The notes under the pieces: generated by a model | The model's database searches: none | What the model was told of the DNA's origin: nothing | The model's input: only the letters and a program-made list of their open reading frames with translations | NCBI RefSeq assembly: GCF_020447105.2 | Contig: NZ_CP096184.1 | Span: 2,480,001 to 2,544,000, forward strand | From: Demequina sp. TMPB413 | Lineage (GTDB): Bacteria > Actinomycetota > Actinomycetes > Actinomycetales > Demequinaceae | DNA: 64,000 nt | Reading direction: 5' to 3' | Position numbers and translations under genes: made by a program | Shown here: piece after piece, positions 51,372-60,452 of the stretch | How the letters are laid out: every line of letters begins with the position of its first letter | Position numbering within the stretch: position 1 is the stretch's first letter

Positions 51372-52775
51372 TCAGCCCTCCATCACCACGCCGTCGAGCA
51401 AGGCGCCGTCTGGCACCGCATTGCGCTGCCCGTCGCTGTCCTGCAACACCACGGTCCCGCGCACAATGACGCCCTTGCCGAACGTCCAGTCGCCCTTGAC
51501 GGTCAGCGACGATGCCTCGCGTAGTGACGGCGCCCCGTGCGGGAAGCGGGCGTCAAAGTCGGCCATCGTCTTGTAGAAAGCGGGGTCGAGGTCCACGAGG
51601 GGCGCCCGGCGCACCGCTAGTCGCAGGGCCCCGTCGTCCTCGAGCTCGTAGGCGTCGGAGCGCAGCACCAGCAGATCGTTGGTGGTCTTGACGGGCAGGA
51701 ACCTGTCGCGGCCCACCACGATCGCGGTGGCGCCCTCGAACACCTCGATCGCGGCACCCATCGCCGTCTCGATCTGGAAGACCTGCGGCGACGCCTTATC
51801 CGTCGGGTCCACGTTCTTGGTGTTGCGGATGAGCGGCAGGCCGAGCACGGCGCCCCTCTCGGTGAGCGCGGTATTCAACTTCTGCAGGTCCCACCACAGG
51901 TTGTTGGTGTGGAAGAACGGGTGGTGGTGTTCGTCGGTGAAGAAGTGCATCTCGTCTTCGGCCGTCTGCGCGGTGTCGCGCAGGATCAACTGACCGTCGG
52001 CCTTGCGCACCGCGAGGTGGCCGCCCTTGCGGTCTGCGGCCGTGCGCTCGCACAGTTCTGCGGCGTAGGGCGCGCCTGACGCAGCGAACCAGCCGGCGAT
52101 GCGCGCGTCGGGGACGGCGCCGAGGTTGTCGGAGTTGGACACTGAGGCGTAGCGGAAGCCCGCCTCAAGCAGGGCATCGAGCACGCCAGACGCAAGAATC
52201 GCCGTGTAGATGTCGCCGTGGCCGGGAGGGCACCACTCAAGGTCAGGGTCGGCTGGCCACTCGACGGGTGTGAGACCGTCCACGAGCAACTTGGGCTCCT
52301 TGTTCTGCACGAAGTCGAGCGGCAAGTCGTCAAGTTGAAGGCCTGGGTGCGCAGCAAGCGCCGCGAGAGAGTCGTCGCGAGTGCGGAACGAGTTCATCAG
52401 CACGAGCGGCAACTGAGCGCCGGTGGCAGCTCTGGCCTTCTGCACCTGCCCGACGATGACGTCCAGGAAGCTCTGCTCGTTGCGCACGGGCAGGAGCGAC
52501 TTGGCCCGGTCCATCCCCATCGAGGTGCCGAGACCGCCGTTGAGTTTGATGACCGCGGTCTTCGCCAGGGCGGCCTTGCCCGCCTCCTCGTCGACGGCGA
52601 CATTCGCGAGGTGCGTGGGGTCGGTGAGCGGCTCGATGGTGTCCTCGAGGATCAGGCCGGTGGCCCCCGCCTCAAGTTCGCCGTAATAGTGACTGAAGAC
52701 GTCGATCGCGGCCTGGTTCACGCCCGCCGCGCGCATCTTGTTCTGGGCAGCTGTCAATCCGGGTGCATCGCTCAT
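51372..52775 (-). CDS. UTP-glucose-1-phosphate uridylyltransferase (UDPGP family)
   Basis: 467-aa nucleotidyltransferase of the eukaryote-like UDPGP family, also found in bifidobacteria. Motifs: KLNGGLGTSMGMDRAKSLLP (nucleotide binding), LMNSFRTRDDS, CPPGHGDIYTA, and VSNSDNLGA. Probably makes UDP-glucose; UDP-N-acetylglucosamine as product is the alternative within the family. It is convergent with the IS element. Confidence 0.9.
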   Translation of the reverse strand: MSDAPGLTAAQNKMRAAGVNQAAIDVFSHYYGELEAGATGLILEDTIEPLTDPTHLANVAVDEEAGKAALAKTAVIKLNGGLGTSMGMDRAKSLLPVRNEQSFLDVIVGQVQKARAATGAQLPLVLMNSFRTRDDSLAALAAHPGLQLDDLPLDFVQNKEPKLLVDGLTPVEWPADPDLEWCPPGHGDIYTAILASGVLDALLEAGFRYASVSNSDNLGAVPDARIAGWFAASGAPYAAELCERTAADRKGGHLAVRKADGQLILRDTAQTAEDEMHFFTDEHHHPFFHTNNLWWDLQKLNTALTERGAVLGLPLIRNTKNVDPTDKASPQVFQIETAMGAAIEVFEGATAIVVGRDRFLPVKTTNDLLVLRSDAYELEDDGALRLAVRRAPLVDLDPAFYKTMADFDARFPHGAPSLREASSLTVKGDWTFGKGVIVRGTVVLQDSDGQRNAVPDGALLDGVVMEG

Positions 52776-52828
52776 ACTCCGAGACTAGAGAAGAGACCCG
52801 CCTTCGCGCGATTCTTCGCGACAGCCGG

Positions 52829-54628
52829 TTACGCCTCCGGTCGGCCCGACGCGTCGGCTGGTTCGGTAGCGTCCCCGTCCCGAGCGTCGGCCGTGGCGTC
52901 CTCGCGACCCTCACCATCAACGTCGGCGCGACCCTCGCCTTCAACGTCGGCGCCGCGACCGCCGGCGGCCTTGGCCGCCTCCTCGTCCCGCATCGTCTCC
53001 AGGCCGGACTTCTCCTGCAGCGGCACGTGAGGAATGAACAGCGCGAACAGCAGCCCGCCGATGGCAATGAAGCCGGACATCAGCAGCACTCGGGTGATCG
53101 CGTCGGCGAAGCCCTCTCGGATGGGGGCCGCGAGTACGGGGTCGGCGTCCTGAAGGAACGACGTGTCGTCGAGCGACAGGCCAGCGTCCTCGCCTGCGTC
53201 AAGAGTGCCTGCTTGAAGCGTCGCGATGATGGCGGCATTGGTGGGGTTCTCGGCCGTGGCGGGATCCGCGATCACCTCCTGGAACTGCGCGGTCTGGGAC
53301 GCGGCGGAGAGTTCGTCGCCAATGTCGGACGCGACGGTGCCGAACATGACGGAGAGGAACACGGCCGTGCCGAGCGAGCCGCCGATCTGCCTGAAGAACA
53401 TCACGGAGGCGGAACCGGTGCCCATGTCGCGTGGCTGCACCGCGTTCTGCACGGCGAGCATGTTCGGCTGCATCACGCCGCCGAGGCCGAGTCCGAACAG
53501 GGCGGCGCCGACGAACAGGTGCCACAGCGGGCTGTCGGCCGAGAGCGTGGACAGGTCAATGCAGGCGATGACCAGCAAGGAGGTGCCGATGATGGGGAAG
53601 ATGCGGTAGCGGCCGGTCTGGTGGATAACCCGCGCGGAGATGCCGGCCATCATCATGATGCCGATCGTCATGGGAAGCATCGCGAGGCCAGAGGCTGTGG
53701 GCGACATGCCCTTGGAAATCTGCGTGTAGAGCGGGAGTCCCGCCATGCCGCCGAACATCGCGAAGCCCATGATGAAGTTGAGGCCGGTCGAGACAGAGAC
53801 GGTGCGGTTCCTGAAGATGCGCGGCGGGAGAAGGGCGTCGTCGCCAGCGACCAGTTCGGCGCGCACAAAGCCGACGATGCCGGCGAGGGCGAGGCCGATC
53901 AGCGTGAGTACGAGCGGGGACGTCCAACCCCAGTCCCTGCCCTGCTCGACCACCAGCAGCATGGGCACGAGCGCGATCACCAGCGTGGCGACGCCCCACC
54001 AGTCGATGCGCACCCGCTTGTGGGTGGCTGGCAGGTGGAGCACGCGCAGAATGACCATCAGTGCGACCGCGCCGAGCGGCACGTTCATGAGGAAGATCCA
54101 GCGCCAACCGGCGAAGCCGAGCAGCTGGTCGGCATCGGCAAAGAACCCGCCGAGCACAGGCCCAAGCACTGAGGCGACGCCCCACACTACAAAGAAGAAC
54201 GCCTGGTACTTGGTGCGCTCGCGGGGCGAGAGCATGTCGCCAAGAATGATGAGCGCGAGGGCCATGAGGCCGCCGGCGCCAAGACCCTGAACGCCACGGT
54301 AGGCGGCGAGTTCGTACATCGAGGTGGCGGTGCCGCACAGCAGCGAGCCCAGCACGAAGGCGCTCAGCGAGAACACGTACAGCGGCTTGCGGCCGAAGAT
54401 GTCCGAGAGCTTGCCGTACAGCGGGGTGGAGATGGTGGCCGCGATCATGTAGGCCGTGGTGACCCACGCCTGGAGGGTGAGGCCGTTGAGGTCGTCGCCG
54501 ATGGTGCGGATGGCGGTCGCGACGATCATCTGGTCGAGCGCTGCCAGGAACATGCCCACCATGAGGCCGCCGACGATGAGGTTGATCTGGCGGCGACTCA
54601 ACAGCGGTGCTGGGGCGTTCGTGGTCAC
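52829..54628 (-). CDS. DHA2-family (EmrB/QacA-like, 14-TM) MFS drug exporter
   Basis: 599-aa exporter. Motif after helix 1 LAALDQMIVATAIRTIGDDL, helix 2-3 loop GKLSDIFGRKPLY, and motif C in WGVASVLGPVLGG are the DHA2 signatures; an extracytoplasmic Asp/Ala-rich loop (QAGTLDAGEDAGLSLDD) lies before the last helix. The C-terminus is a charged GADVEGEGRADVDGEG-type tail. The GTG start at 54628 has AAAGGAA at 6 nt; the longer frame is not used. Confidence 0.9.
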   Translation of the reverse strand: MTTNAPAPLLSRRQINLIVGGLMVGMFLAALDQMIVATAIRTIGDDLNGLTLQAWVTTAYMIAATISTPLYGKLSDIFGRKPLYVFSLSAFVLGSLLCGTATSMYELAAYRGVQGLGAGGLMALALIILGDMLSPRERTKYQAFFFVVWGVASVLGPVLGGFFADADQLLGFAGWRWIFLMNVPLGAVALMVILRVLHLPATHKRVRIDWWGVATLVIALVPMLLVVEQGRDWGWTSPLVLTLIGLALAGIVGFVRAELVAGDDALLPPRIFRNRTVSVSTGLNFIMGFAMFGGMAGLPLYTQISKGMSPTASGLAMLPMTIGIMMMAGISARVIHQTGRYRIFPIIGTSLLVIACIDLSTLSADSPLWHLFVGAALFGLGLGGVMQPNMLAVQNAVQPRDMGTGSASVMFFRQIGGSLGTAVFLSVMFGTVASDIGDELSAASQTAQFQEVIADPATAENPTNAAIIATLQAGTLDAGEDAGLSLDDTSFLQDADPVLAAPIREGFADAITRVLLMSGFIAIGGLLFALFIPHVPLQEKSGLETMRDEEAAKAAGGRGADVEGEGRADVDGEGREDATADARDGDATEPADASGRPEA

Positions 54629-54756
54629 ACTGGTTCCTTTCAGGCGCCTGCTGACGATGCGGCGGGGACTGCCGCGGCCGTGCGGCGGGGTTGGCACGGG
54701 GCGGGGTTCGCTCGCGGCGTGCAACGGAGGCAGTCTACGCTCCGTGTGACGCGCCC

Positions 54757-54838
54757 CGCCGTCGGCCGCGCCCCAACCCACCCCACCGTCGGCCTGGCCC
54801 AGCCCGCCCCGCCGTCGGCCGTGCCCCAGCGTCGGCCG
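54757..54838. repeat. GTCGGCC-centred degenerate tandem repeat
   Basis: GTCGGCC recurs at 54761, 54788, 54814 and 54831 inside CC-rich stretches (CCGCCGTCGGCC-type), spacing 27, 26 and 17 bp. Composition is like the C-rich repeat before the ECF sigma gene at 38.17 kb. No gene is seen from 54629 to 55028. Confidence 0.6.
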
Positions 54839-54867
54839 AAACCACGCCGCCCGCACCCACCCCCCGC

Positions 54868-55005
54868 AAATGGCTTGATCTGTACCGCGACACGCCGCGG
54901 CGCGCCCACAAGTGGCTTGATCCGTACCGGCGCCACGGCGCCGCGGTACAGATTCAGCCACCAACCGCCTGGCAGCCCCCCGGAGCGGTACGAATCACGC
55001 CATTT
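54868..55005. repeat. Four copies of a 21-bp interspersed repeat, two in each orientation
   Basis: AAATGGCTTGATCTGTACCG (54868) and AAGTGGCTTGATCCGTACCG (54910) are direct copies. At 54942-54962 and 54985-55005 the motif is inverted (GCGGTACAGATTCAGCCA; GCGGTACGAATCACGCCATT). The array ends 23 nt before the copD-ctaG start and could fold as nested hairpins. Confidence 0.8.
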
Positions 55006-55028
55006 GCTGGGACGCCTACGCTAAACAC

Positions 55029-56870
55029 ATGATCCTGGTGACTCTCGCCGCCATTGTCCGCGACGTGGGCGTGGCAGCGGTGGTGGGCGGACTCCTGATG
55101 GTCGCCGCCGTGGTGCGCGGTGCCGCCGCCGAACGAGCGGCCCTCGTGGCACGCATCGGCGCGCTCGTGTGGGTCGCCGCCGCGAGCGTCTTCCTGATCG
55201 CCTCTTACGTTGACATCGCGCAAGTAAGCGTCACCGCGCCAGACTTCGGCAGCCAGCTGTGGAGCTTCGTCGCGGACATCGACCTTGGCCGCGCGTACGG
55301 ACTCAACGTCCTCGCCGCCGTGGTGACCTCGATCATCGTGACGCTGGTGCGCACGCCCTCGGAGGCGGCATGGGGGCTGGTGCCGGTCGCCTACGGGCTC
55401 GGCGTGCAGGCGATGACGGGGCACGCGGCTGGGGCGGAGGACCACCACCTGGCCGTGACCTCGCTCTATGTGCACCTCGCCTCGTCCGCCGTGTGGCTAG
55501 GGCTGCTCCTGGTCGTGTTCGTGTCGCGCAAGCCGCTGGCCGGCGACGCCAAGGCCGCCGTGCAACGCGTCTCGCGAATGTCGCTGTGGGCCGCGTCGGC
55601 GATCGTGGCAACCGGCGCGGCGAACGCGTGGCTGCGCGTGGGCTCCGTGACCGACCTGGCAACCACCACCTACGGCCGGATGCTGGCGCTCAAACTGCTC
55701 CTCATGTCAGGAGTTATTGCCTTGGCCGCCTGGCACCGGCGCGCGACGATGCCACGCCTGACATCGGCCGACGTGAGGGCCAGGTTCTACCGAGTGCTCG
55801 CCTGGGACGTGGCGCTCTTGGCAGCGGTGGCTGGCATCGGCGGCGTGCTGTCGCGGACCGCGCCGACCATCCCCGTCGTGCTCGTCCCCGACCCCACTCC
55901 CGCCTTCGTCTTGACCGGCTATCCATTACCCCCACGCCCCGACGCGCTGCAATGGATCCTTCAGTGGCGACTCGAGATCCTTTCCGCGATGGTGATTCTC
56001 GCGCTCGTCCTGGTGTATCTGCGCTGGGCGAGCAGGCTGCGCCGACGCGGTGACGACTGGCCGTGGCAACGGACCGCCGCGTTCCTGGTGGGCATGGCGG
56101 GAATCGCCTGGATCACTCAAGGTGCGCCGGCTGTCTACGGAATGGTGACCTTCAGCGGGCACATGATGGAGCACATGCTGCTGGCCATGGCGGTGCCGCT
56201 GCCGATCGTCTATGCCGCACCGGTGACCCTCGCACTGCGCGCCCTTCCGAGCAGGGGTGACGGCACTCGCGGTCCTCGCGAGTGGATGCGGACCATCGTG
56301 GAGTCGCGGTGGATGCGCTTCATCGCGCACCCCGTGGTGGCTGCGGTGAACTTCGCCGGCTCACTCGTGGTGTTCTACTACTCACCGCTATTCGAGTTCG
56401 CGCTACGCAACCACGCGGGGCACTTGTGGATGATCGTGCACTTCACGCTCGCCGGCTACCTGTTCGCCAACGCCCTGGTGGGAATCGACCCGGGGCCAAC
56501 CCGCCCCGCGTATCCGATGCGCGTGCTCTTGCTCTTCGCGACCATGGCGTTCCACGCCTTCTTTGGCGTCGCGCTCACCTCCTCAGAGGTGCTGCTTGCC
56601 CCCAGGTGGTACGGGCTCATGGGCAGGGATTGGGGCGCCGACGCTATTACCGACCAGCAGTACGGGGGTTCCATTGCGTGGGGGCTTGGCGAGCTTCCCG
56701 TGCTCATCCTCGCGATCGGGGTGCTCGTGGCGTGGCGACGCGCGGATGCGCGTACGGCCAAGCGCAAGGACAGGGAGGCAGAGCGCTCAGGCGACGCGGA
56801 CTTGGGTGCCTACAACGCGATGCTGGGCGGCCTCGCGGCGTCAGAGGACGAGAGGCCGCCCTCTCGCTAG
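55029..56870 (+). CDS. CopD-CtaG fusion protein (copper/cytochrome oxidase assembly)
   Basis: 613-aa membrane protein. The N-terminal half matches CopD copper-import-type membrane proteins (TGHAAGAEDHHLAVTSLYVH, LHLASSAVWLG). The C-terminal half matches CtaG_Caa3 oxidase assembly factors (MVTFSGHMMEHMLLAMAVPL; HAGHLWMIVHFTLAGYLF; AFHAFFGVALTSSEVL). His and Met residues in helices suit copper handling for haem-copper oxidase. The fusion is usual in actinobacteria. The last ~40 residues are charged and cytoplasmic. Confidence 0.92.
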   Translation: MILVTLAAIVRDVGVAAVVGGLLMVAAVVRGAAAERAALVARIGALVWVAAASVFLIASYVDIAQVSVTAPDFGSQLWSFVADIDLGRAYGLNVLAAVVTSIIVTLVRTPSEAAWGLVPVAYGLGVQAMTGHAAGAEDHHLAVTSLYVHLASSAVWLGLLLVVFVSRKPLAGDAKAAVQRVSRMSLWAASAIVATGAANAWLRVGSVTDLATTTYGRMLALKLLLMSGVIALAAWHRRATMPRLTSADVRARFYRVLAWDVALLAAVAGIGGVLSRTAPTIPVVLVPDPTPAFVLTGYPLPPRPDALQWILQWRLEILSAMVILALVLVYLRWASRLRRRGDDWPWQRTAAFLVGMAGIAWITQGAPAVYGMVTFSGHMMEHMLLAMAVPLPIVYAAPVTLALRALPSRGDGTRGPREWMRTIVESRWMRFIAHPVVAAVNFAGSLVVFYYSPLFEFALRNHAGHLWMIVHFTLAGYLFANALVGIDPGPTRPAYPMRVLLLFATMAFHAFFGVALTSSEVLLAPRWYGLMGRDWGADAITDQQYGGSIAWGLGELPVLILAIGVLVAWRRADARTAKRKDREAERSGDADLGAYNAMLGGLAASEDERPPSR

Positions 56871-57390
56871 CGACAAGGGCCGACCGCGCGGCCGAGGCAA
56901 AACGGCGCCGACGCCGTTGAATCATTGCTCGCGACCGTATCCACAGATTTTGTCCACAGCGGTGTGAGCAACACGGGAACGCCCTGGGAAAGCCGGTGGA
57001 TAGAACTGTGCACAGCGGATGTGAAAAACTCCTGCCCATTCTGCCTTGCGCACGGTGCCTCACCTCCGCTACTACTGGGGAATCGAGGTATTCACCACTC
57101 GTGTGATCGGGGTTTCGACTCCGGTCATCCACACTGAGTTTGGGCGCTGGCAGGTCAGGGTCGAGGCAAGGGGGAGCGGGGGGTGAGGTCCTCGGACGCG
57201 TCGGACAACGGCAGTCCACGTCGCGAGGCAGAGTCTCGGCTCTGCGTCTCGAGCTGTGGGTGACGGCACAGGGACTGGCGGCTCCTCGCGTCGACCGATA
57301 GGTCGTCTTCTTCGGAAGGCGAAGCCGTAGCGTCAATCACGGCCGTCGGCGGTGCTCCACGGGGCAGCGTCGAGAACTTGAGGTCATGGC

Positions 57391-57423
57391 AGGGCCCCTC
57401 GAGCGCTTACATCGAGGGGCCCT
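57391..57423. terminator. Strong hairpin with CGCTTAC loop, first of two
   Basis: Perfect 12-bp stem AGGGCCCCTCGA / TCGAGGGGCCCT, loop GCGCTTACA. No T run follows, so factor-independent termination is uncertain. The loop sequence recurs in the hairpin at 58020. Confidence 0.5.
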
Positions 57424-57745
57424 TCGCCTGTCCCCACCAACGGTGCCCTTCCACGAGTAGTGCGCCATGTCGCATGTGCGGCGCCCCGGCTGAACGCCGC
57501 GCGGCGCTCCTCGGGCGAGTGCAAGTGGCCAACGCCACTGAGAAAGTGCCCGCGCGAACGCGGACAAGGAGCCGACCTTGGGGCCTTGCGCGCCTCGTCA
57601 ACCGGGCTTCCCTCCACAGATTTCCTCCACAGCCCGGTGGATTTCTTGCTACCAGACCGGCAAAACGGTGGATAAACCTGTGCAATAAAAGTGGAAAAAG
57701 AAAACGTCGATTTCCGCTTGCGCAGGCCATTTCGCAGGAGTAGAC

Positions 57746-57991
57746 ATGGCTTATTCGAACCGCACGAAGAGGAACAAAGTGGTCGGGGCAACCTGGCCAC
57801 AAAGGGACTTGAGTCGGATCGGAGTGGTTCACAGGATGTTGCTCCTGCCTCGCGGGATCTCTTCGGAGAAGACGCGGGGGCCGTCAGTCACGAGGCGGCA
57901 GCGACGGGCCGTGAATCGCAGAGTGAGGAGGGTTCCGCTTGCGGGGCTCGCCGGTCGGATTCGTTATCCATCGGTTGCGTCAGGCGCCTAG
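57746..57991 (+). CDS. Doubtful small ORF, 81 aa, basic
   Basis: ATG preceded by AGGAGTAGAC, so a ribosome-binding site exists. The product (begins MAYSNRTKRNKVVGATWPQR) is very basic and Arg-rich and resembles no family I know. It lies in the DnaA-box-like region next to an AT-rich stretch and ends before a terminator-like hairpin. It could be a short real gene, a degraded remnant or chance. Confidence 0.2.
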   Translation: MAYSNRTKRNKVVGATWPQRDLSRIGVVHRMLLLPRGISSEKTRGPSVTRRQRRAVNRRVRRVPLAGLAGRIRYPSVASGA

Positions 57992-58015
57992 CGCGTGGCG
58001 TGATCCTCGACTCAA

Positions 58016-58057
58016 CAGCAAGGCCCCCCGGACGCTTACTCCGGGGGGCCTTTGCTG
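58016..58057 (+). terminator. Terminator-like hairpin with CGCTTAC loop, second of two
   Basis: Perfect 13-bp stem AAGGCCCCCCGGA / TCCGGGGGGCCTT with loop CGCTTAC, flanked by AGC and TGCT that nearly extend it. It stops transcription coming from the non-coding region, which implies some transcript there. Confidence 0.7.
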
Positions 58058-58225
58058 TATGTGACGAAACGGATGAGACCGGCTCGCTCACACAAACGCT
58101 AATCCCACGGCCGGCTCGTGCGGCCCTGCGACACGCGCTTCGCCGCAAGTAGCGCCTCCACGACTCGCCTCCACGCCGGCCAGTTCCGCCGCGCTCCTCG
58201 TGAACTAGGCTCACAGGTAGGCGGG

Positions 58226-58243
58226 GGTGACCGATTTGTCACC
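58226..58243. promoter_or_regulatory. Inverted repeat upstream of the GGDEF-EAL gene
   Basis: GGTGAC and GTCACC flank CGATTT, 25 nt before the start codon at 58269. It may be an operator or leader hairpin. Confidence 0.35.
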
Positions 58244-58268
58244 TAAGCCGTGAGCGGAGGAGGTGTTC

Positions 58269-60377
58269 GTGGGCGACACCGAGCGCGACAGCGAAGCCGC
58301 TCGTTCCGAGTCAGCGGCGGAGCGACTCGCGCGCCTTGAGACGATTCTTGAACTCGCGCCCGTCGGCATCGGCCTGGTGGATTTTGAGGGCCGCACCACC
58401 ATGACCAATAGCGCCCTCCACCGCATGCTCGGCTACAGCGCAGAAGAGTTTGCGACGATGCCGTGGAAAGAGTTCACGCACCCTGACGACATCGAGCCGA
58501 ATGCGGTGCTGTCCCGCAAGCTCGCCGCGGGGGAAATCGACCACTTCACGATGGAAAAGAGGTTCCTTCGCAAAGGCGGAGGCTACCTGTGGACCGCCCT
58601 GACCGTGTCGCTCGTGAGGCGTGCGGATGGCACTCCCGATTACGAGATTGGAATGACCCTCGACATCACCAAACGCAAGCGCCTCGAGAGCGATTTGCGT
58701 GCGGCGGAAGAGCAGTTCCGACTTCTCGTCGAGCGCGTTCCTGCCGTGGTGTACGCGATGGAGGTGGGCGAGCAGACCACGGGGAGCTACGTCAGCCCCC
58801 AGATCGCACGCATGCTCGGCTTCGCCCCGGAAGAGTGGCGAGAGGATCCCGAGCTCTGGATCCGGCAGCTCGATCCGGCTGATCGCGACGAGGTGCTGGC
58901 GAGCAGGCTGCACATGATGCACGCGACCACCGACCCCGAACCGCGGTCCGACACGTACCGCCTCCACCGTCGCGACGGCACGGTCGTGTGGGTGCGAGAC
59001 GACACCATGGTGCTCCGCGACCAGAACGGCGTGAAGTCCTTGCACGGCGTCATCGTTGACGTGACGCAAGAGAAGGACCTGGAGCAGCGCCTGGCGTATC
59101 AGGCCTATCACGATGCGCTCACTGGTCTTCCCAACCGAAGCCTCTTTCGCGAGAGCGTCTCCAAGTCGCTAGCGACCGCGGGCGATGCGGACCGCCGTTG
59201 CGTGGTCATCTTCATCGACCTCGACCGTTTCAAGACCGTCAACGACAGTTTCGGCCATGCCTCCGGCGACGAGGTGATCAGGGCGGCGGCCCGCCGCATC
59301 GACGCATGTGCGCGCGAGGGCGACACGGCAGCACGTCTGGGCGGCGACGAGTTTGCACTCTTGCTCAAGAACTCGGATGTGGAGCAGGCGTCGGCGCTTG
59401 CCAATCGGATCCTCGTCGCTCTCCACGACACCCCGATCGAGTTCAGCGGCGGCACTGTCTTGGTGGGGGCGAGCATCGGTATTGCCGCCGCGGGCCCTAC
59501 GGACACGACCGAGACGCTCCTCCGCAACGCCGACCTTGCGATGTACGAGGCGAAGCAGCGTGGCCGCGGCCGCCACACCGTGTACGAGCCGGGAATGCAC
59601 AAGGGCGCGGTGGCGCAATTTCGTCTCGCCGCCGCCCTCCAGGTGGCAGTCGCGGCCGAGGCAATCTCGCTGGTCTATCAACCCATTGCCAACCTGCATA
59701 CCGGCGTCGTCGTCGGCATGGAGGCCCTTGCTCGGTGGAACGACCCCGACCTGGGTGACGTCCCGCCCTCCGAGTTCATCCCCGTCGCAGAGCAGACGGG
59801 CCTGATTCAAGAGATCGGCAGGCAAGTCGTGAGGGGGGCGTGCGGTGATCTTGTCCGGTGGCGCCGGGAGACGGGCGGCCATGCGTACGTCAGTGTCAAC
59901 GTGTCGCCTCTTCAACTTGACGACGACGGTTTTGCTGGCTTTGTGGTCGCCACTTTGGCGGAGCATCAGTTGGAGGCGGCAAGCCTCGTGCTTGAGGTGA
60001 CGGAGGGGCTGCTGCTCCACGAGCACAGCCGGGAGACCCTGCGGGAGCTGCGTGCGCTGGGAGTCCGCGTGGCGATTGACGATTTCGGGACCGGCTACTC
60101 CTCGCTCAGTTACTTGAGGGAGTTGCCCGTGGACATGGTCAAGCTCGACCAAGGCTTTGTGAACCCCGCGGTGCCAGCGGTGGGAGACTTCGCCTTCCTC
60201 CAGGCGGTAGTGCGGCTCGCGGAGACCCTCCACATGGTGACCGTTGCGGAGGGAATCGAGACGTCTGCGCAACTGAGCGAACTGCGGTCGATGGAATGCG
60301 CCCTCGGACAGGGCTACTACCTCGCGCGACCAGGGCCGATCGCGCGCATACCGACGTCGCTGACCACGTTGAGCTAA
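58269..60377 (+). CDS. PAS-PAS-GGDEF-EAL cyclic-di-GMP signalling protein
   Basis: 702-aa soluble sensor. Two PAS domains (~18-135 and ~140-260; PAC-type ending LDITKRKRLE), a GGDEF domain with intact active site RLGGDEFALL (~358) and a Lys/Asp-rich ...DLDRFKTVNDSFGH motif, then an EAL domain with GMEALARW (~484), and DDFGTGYSSLSYL with KLDQGFV. Both synthesis and breakdown of c-di-GMP are possible from motifs. The GTG at 58269 is chosen because GGAGGAGG lies 5 nt before it; the GTG 6 nt upstream overlaps that site. No membrane segment. Confidence 0.93.
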   Translation: MGDTERDSEAARSESAAERLARLETILELAPVGIGLVDFEGRTTMTNSALHRMLGYSAEEFATMPWKEFTHPDDIEPNAVLSRKLAAGEIDHFTMEKRFLRKGGGYLWTALTVSLVRRADGTPDYEIGMTLDITKRKRLESDLRAAEEQFRLLVERVPAVVYAMEVGEQTTGSYVSPQIARMLGFAPEEWREDPELWIRQLDPADRDEVLASRLHMMHATTDPEPRSDTYRLHRRDGTVVWVRDDTMVLRDQNGVKSLHGVIVDVTQEKDLEQRLAYQAYHDALTGLPNRSLFRESVSKSLATAGDADRRCVVIFIDLDRFKTVNDSFGHASGDEVIRAAARRIDACAREGDTAARLGGDEFALLLKNSDVEQASALANRILVALHDTPIEFSGGTVLVGASIGIAAAGPTDTTETLLRNADLAMYEAKQRGRGRHTVYEPGMHKGAVAQFRLAAALQVAVAAEAISLVYQPIANLHTGVVVGMEALARWNDPDLGDVPPSEFIPVAEQTGLIQEIGRQVVRGACGDLVRWRRETGGHAYVSVNVSPLQLDDDGFAGFVVATLAEHQLEAASLVLEVTEGLLLHEHSRETLRELRALGVRVAIDDFGTGYSSLSYLRELPVDMVKLDQGFVNPAVPAVGDFAFLQAVVRLAETLHMVTVAEGIETSAQLSELRSMECALGQGYYLARPGPIARIPTSLTTLS

Positions 60378-60452
60378 ACGTGGACGCGTTGGACGGGCGG
60401 CGGCTCCTAGATCGCTAGCATGAGTGCATCAGCGGCGGATGAGGGGCGCAAC

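Larger units (their letters stand above)
56871..58268. other. 1.4-kb largely non-coding region with many DnaA-box-like motifs
   Basis: No recognisable gene. DnaA-box-like words: TATCCACAG (56938), TTGTCCACA (56950-56958, the exact actinobacterial consensus), TCATCCACA (57125-57133), TTCCTCCACA (57622-57631), GGTGGATAA (57667-57675, the E. coli-type box minus one base, inverted), and weaker GGTGGATAG (56996) and GGTGGATTT (57636). An AT-rich stretch AATAAAAGTGGAAAAAGAAA follows at about 57684. Two strong hairpins are listed separately. It resembles an origin or DnaA-titration region; see findings. Confidence 0.5.

Noticed and set aside
57740-57785. Possible tRNA on the minus strand (GGTTCGAATA, T-loop-like)
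   Set aside because: The flanking bases do not form a 5-bp T stem and no acceptor or anticodon stem is seen.
57691-58152. 153-aa open frame in the DnaA-box-like region
   Set aside because: Competes with another frame, has poor start context, ends beyond a strong terminator hairpin, and shows no family resemblance (checked by eye against DnaA, RpmH and RnpA).
59169-60272. 367-aa open frame antisense to the GGDEF-EAL gene
   Set aside because: Shadow of conserved GGDEF and EAL motifs.
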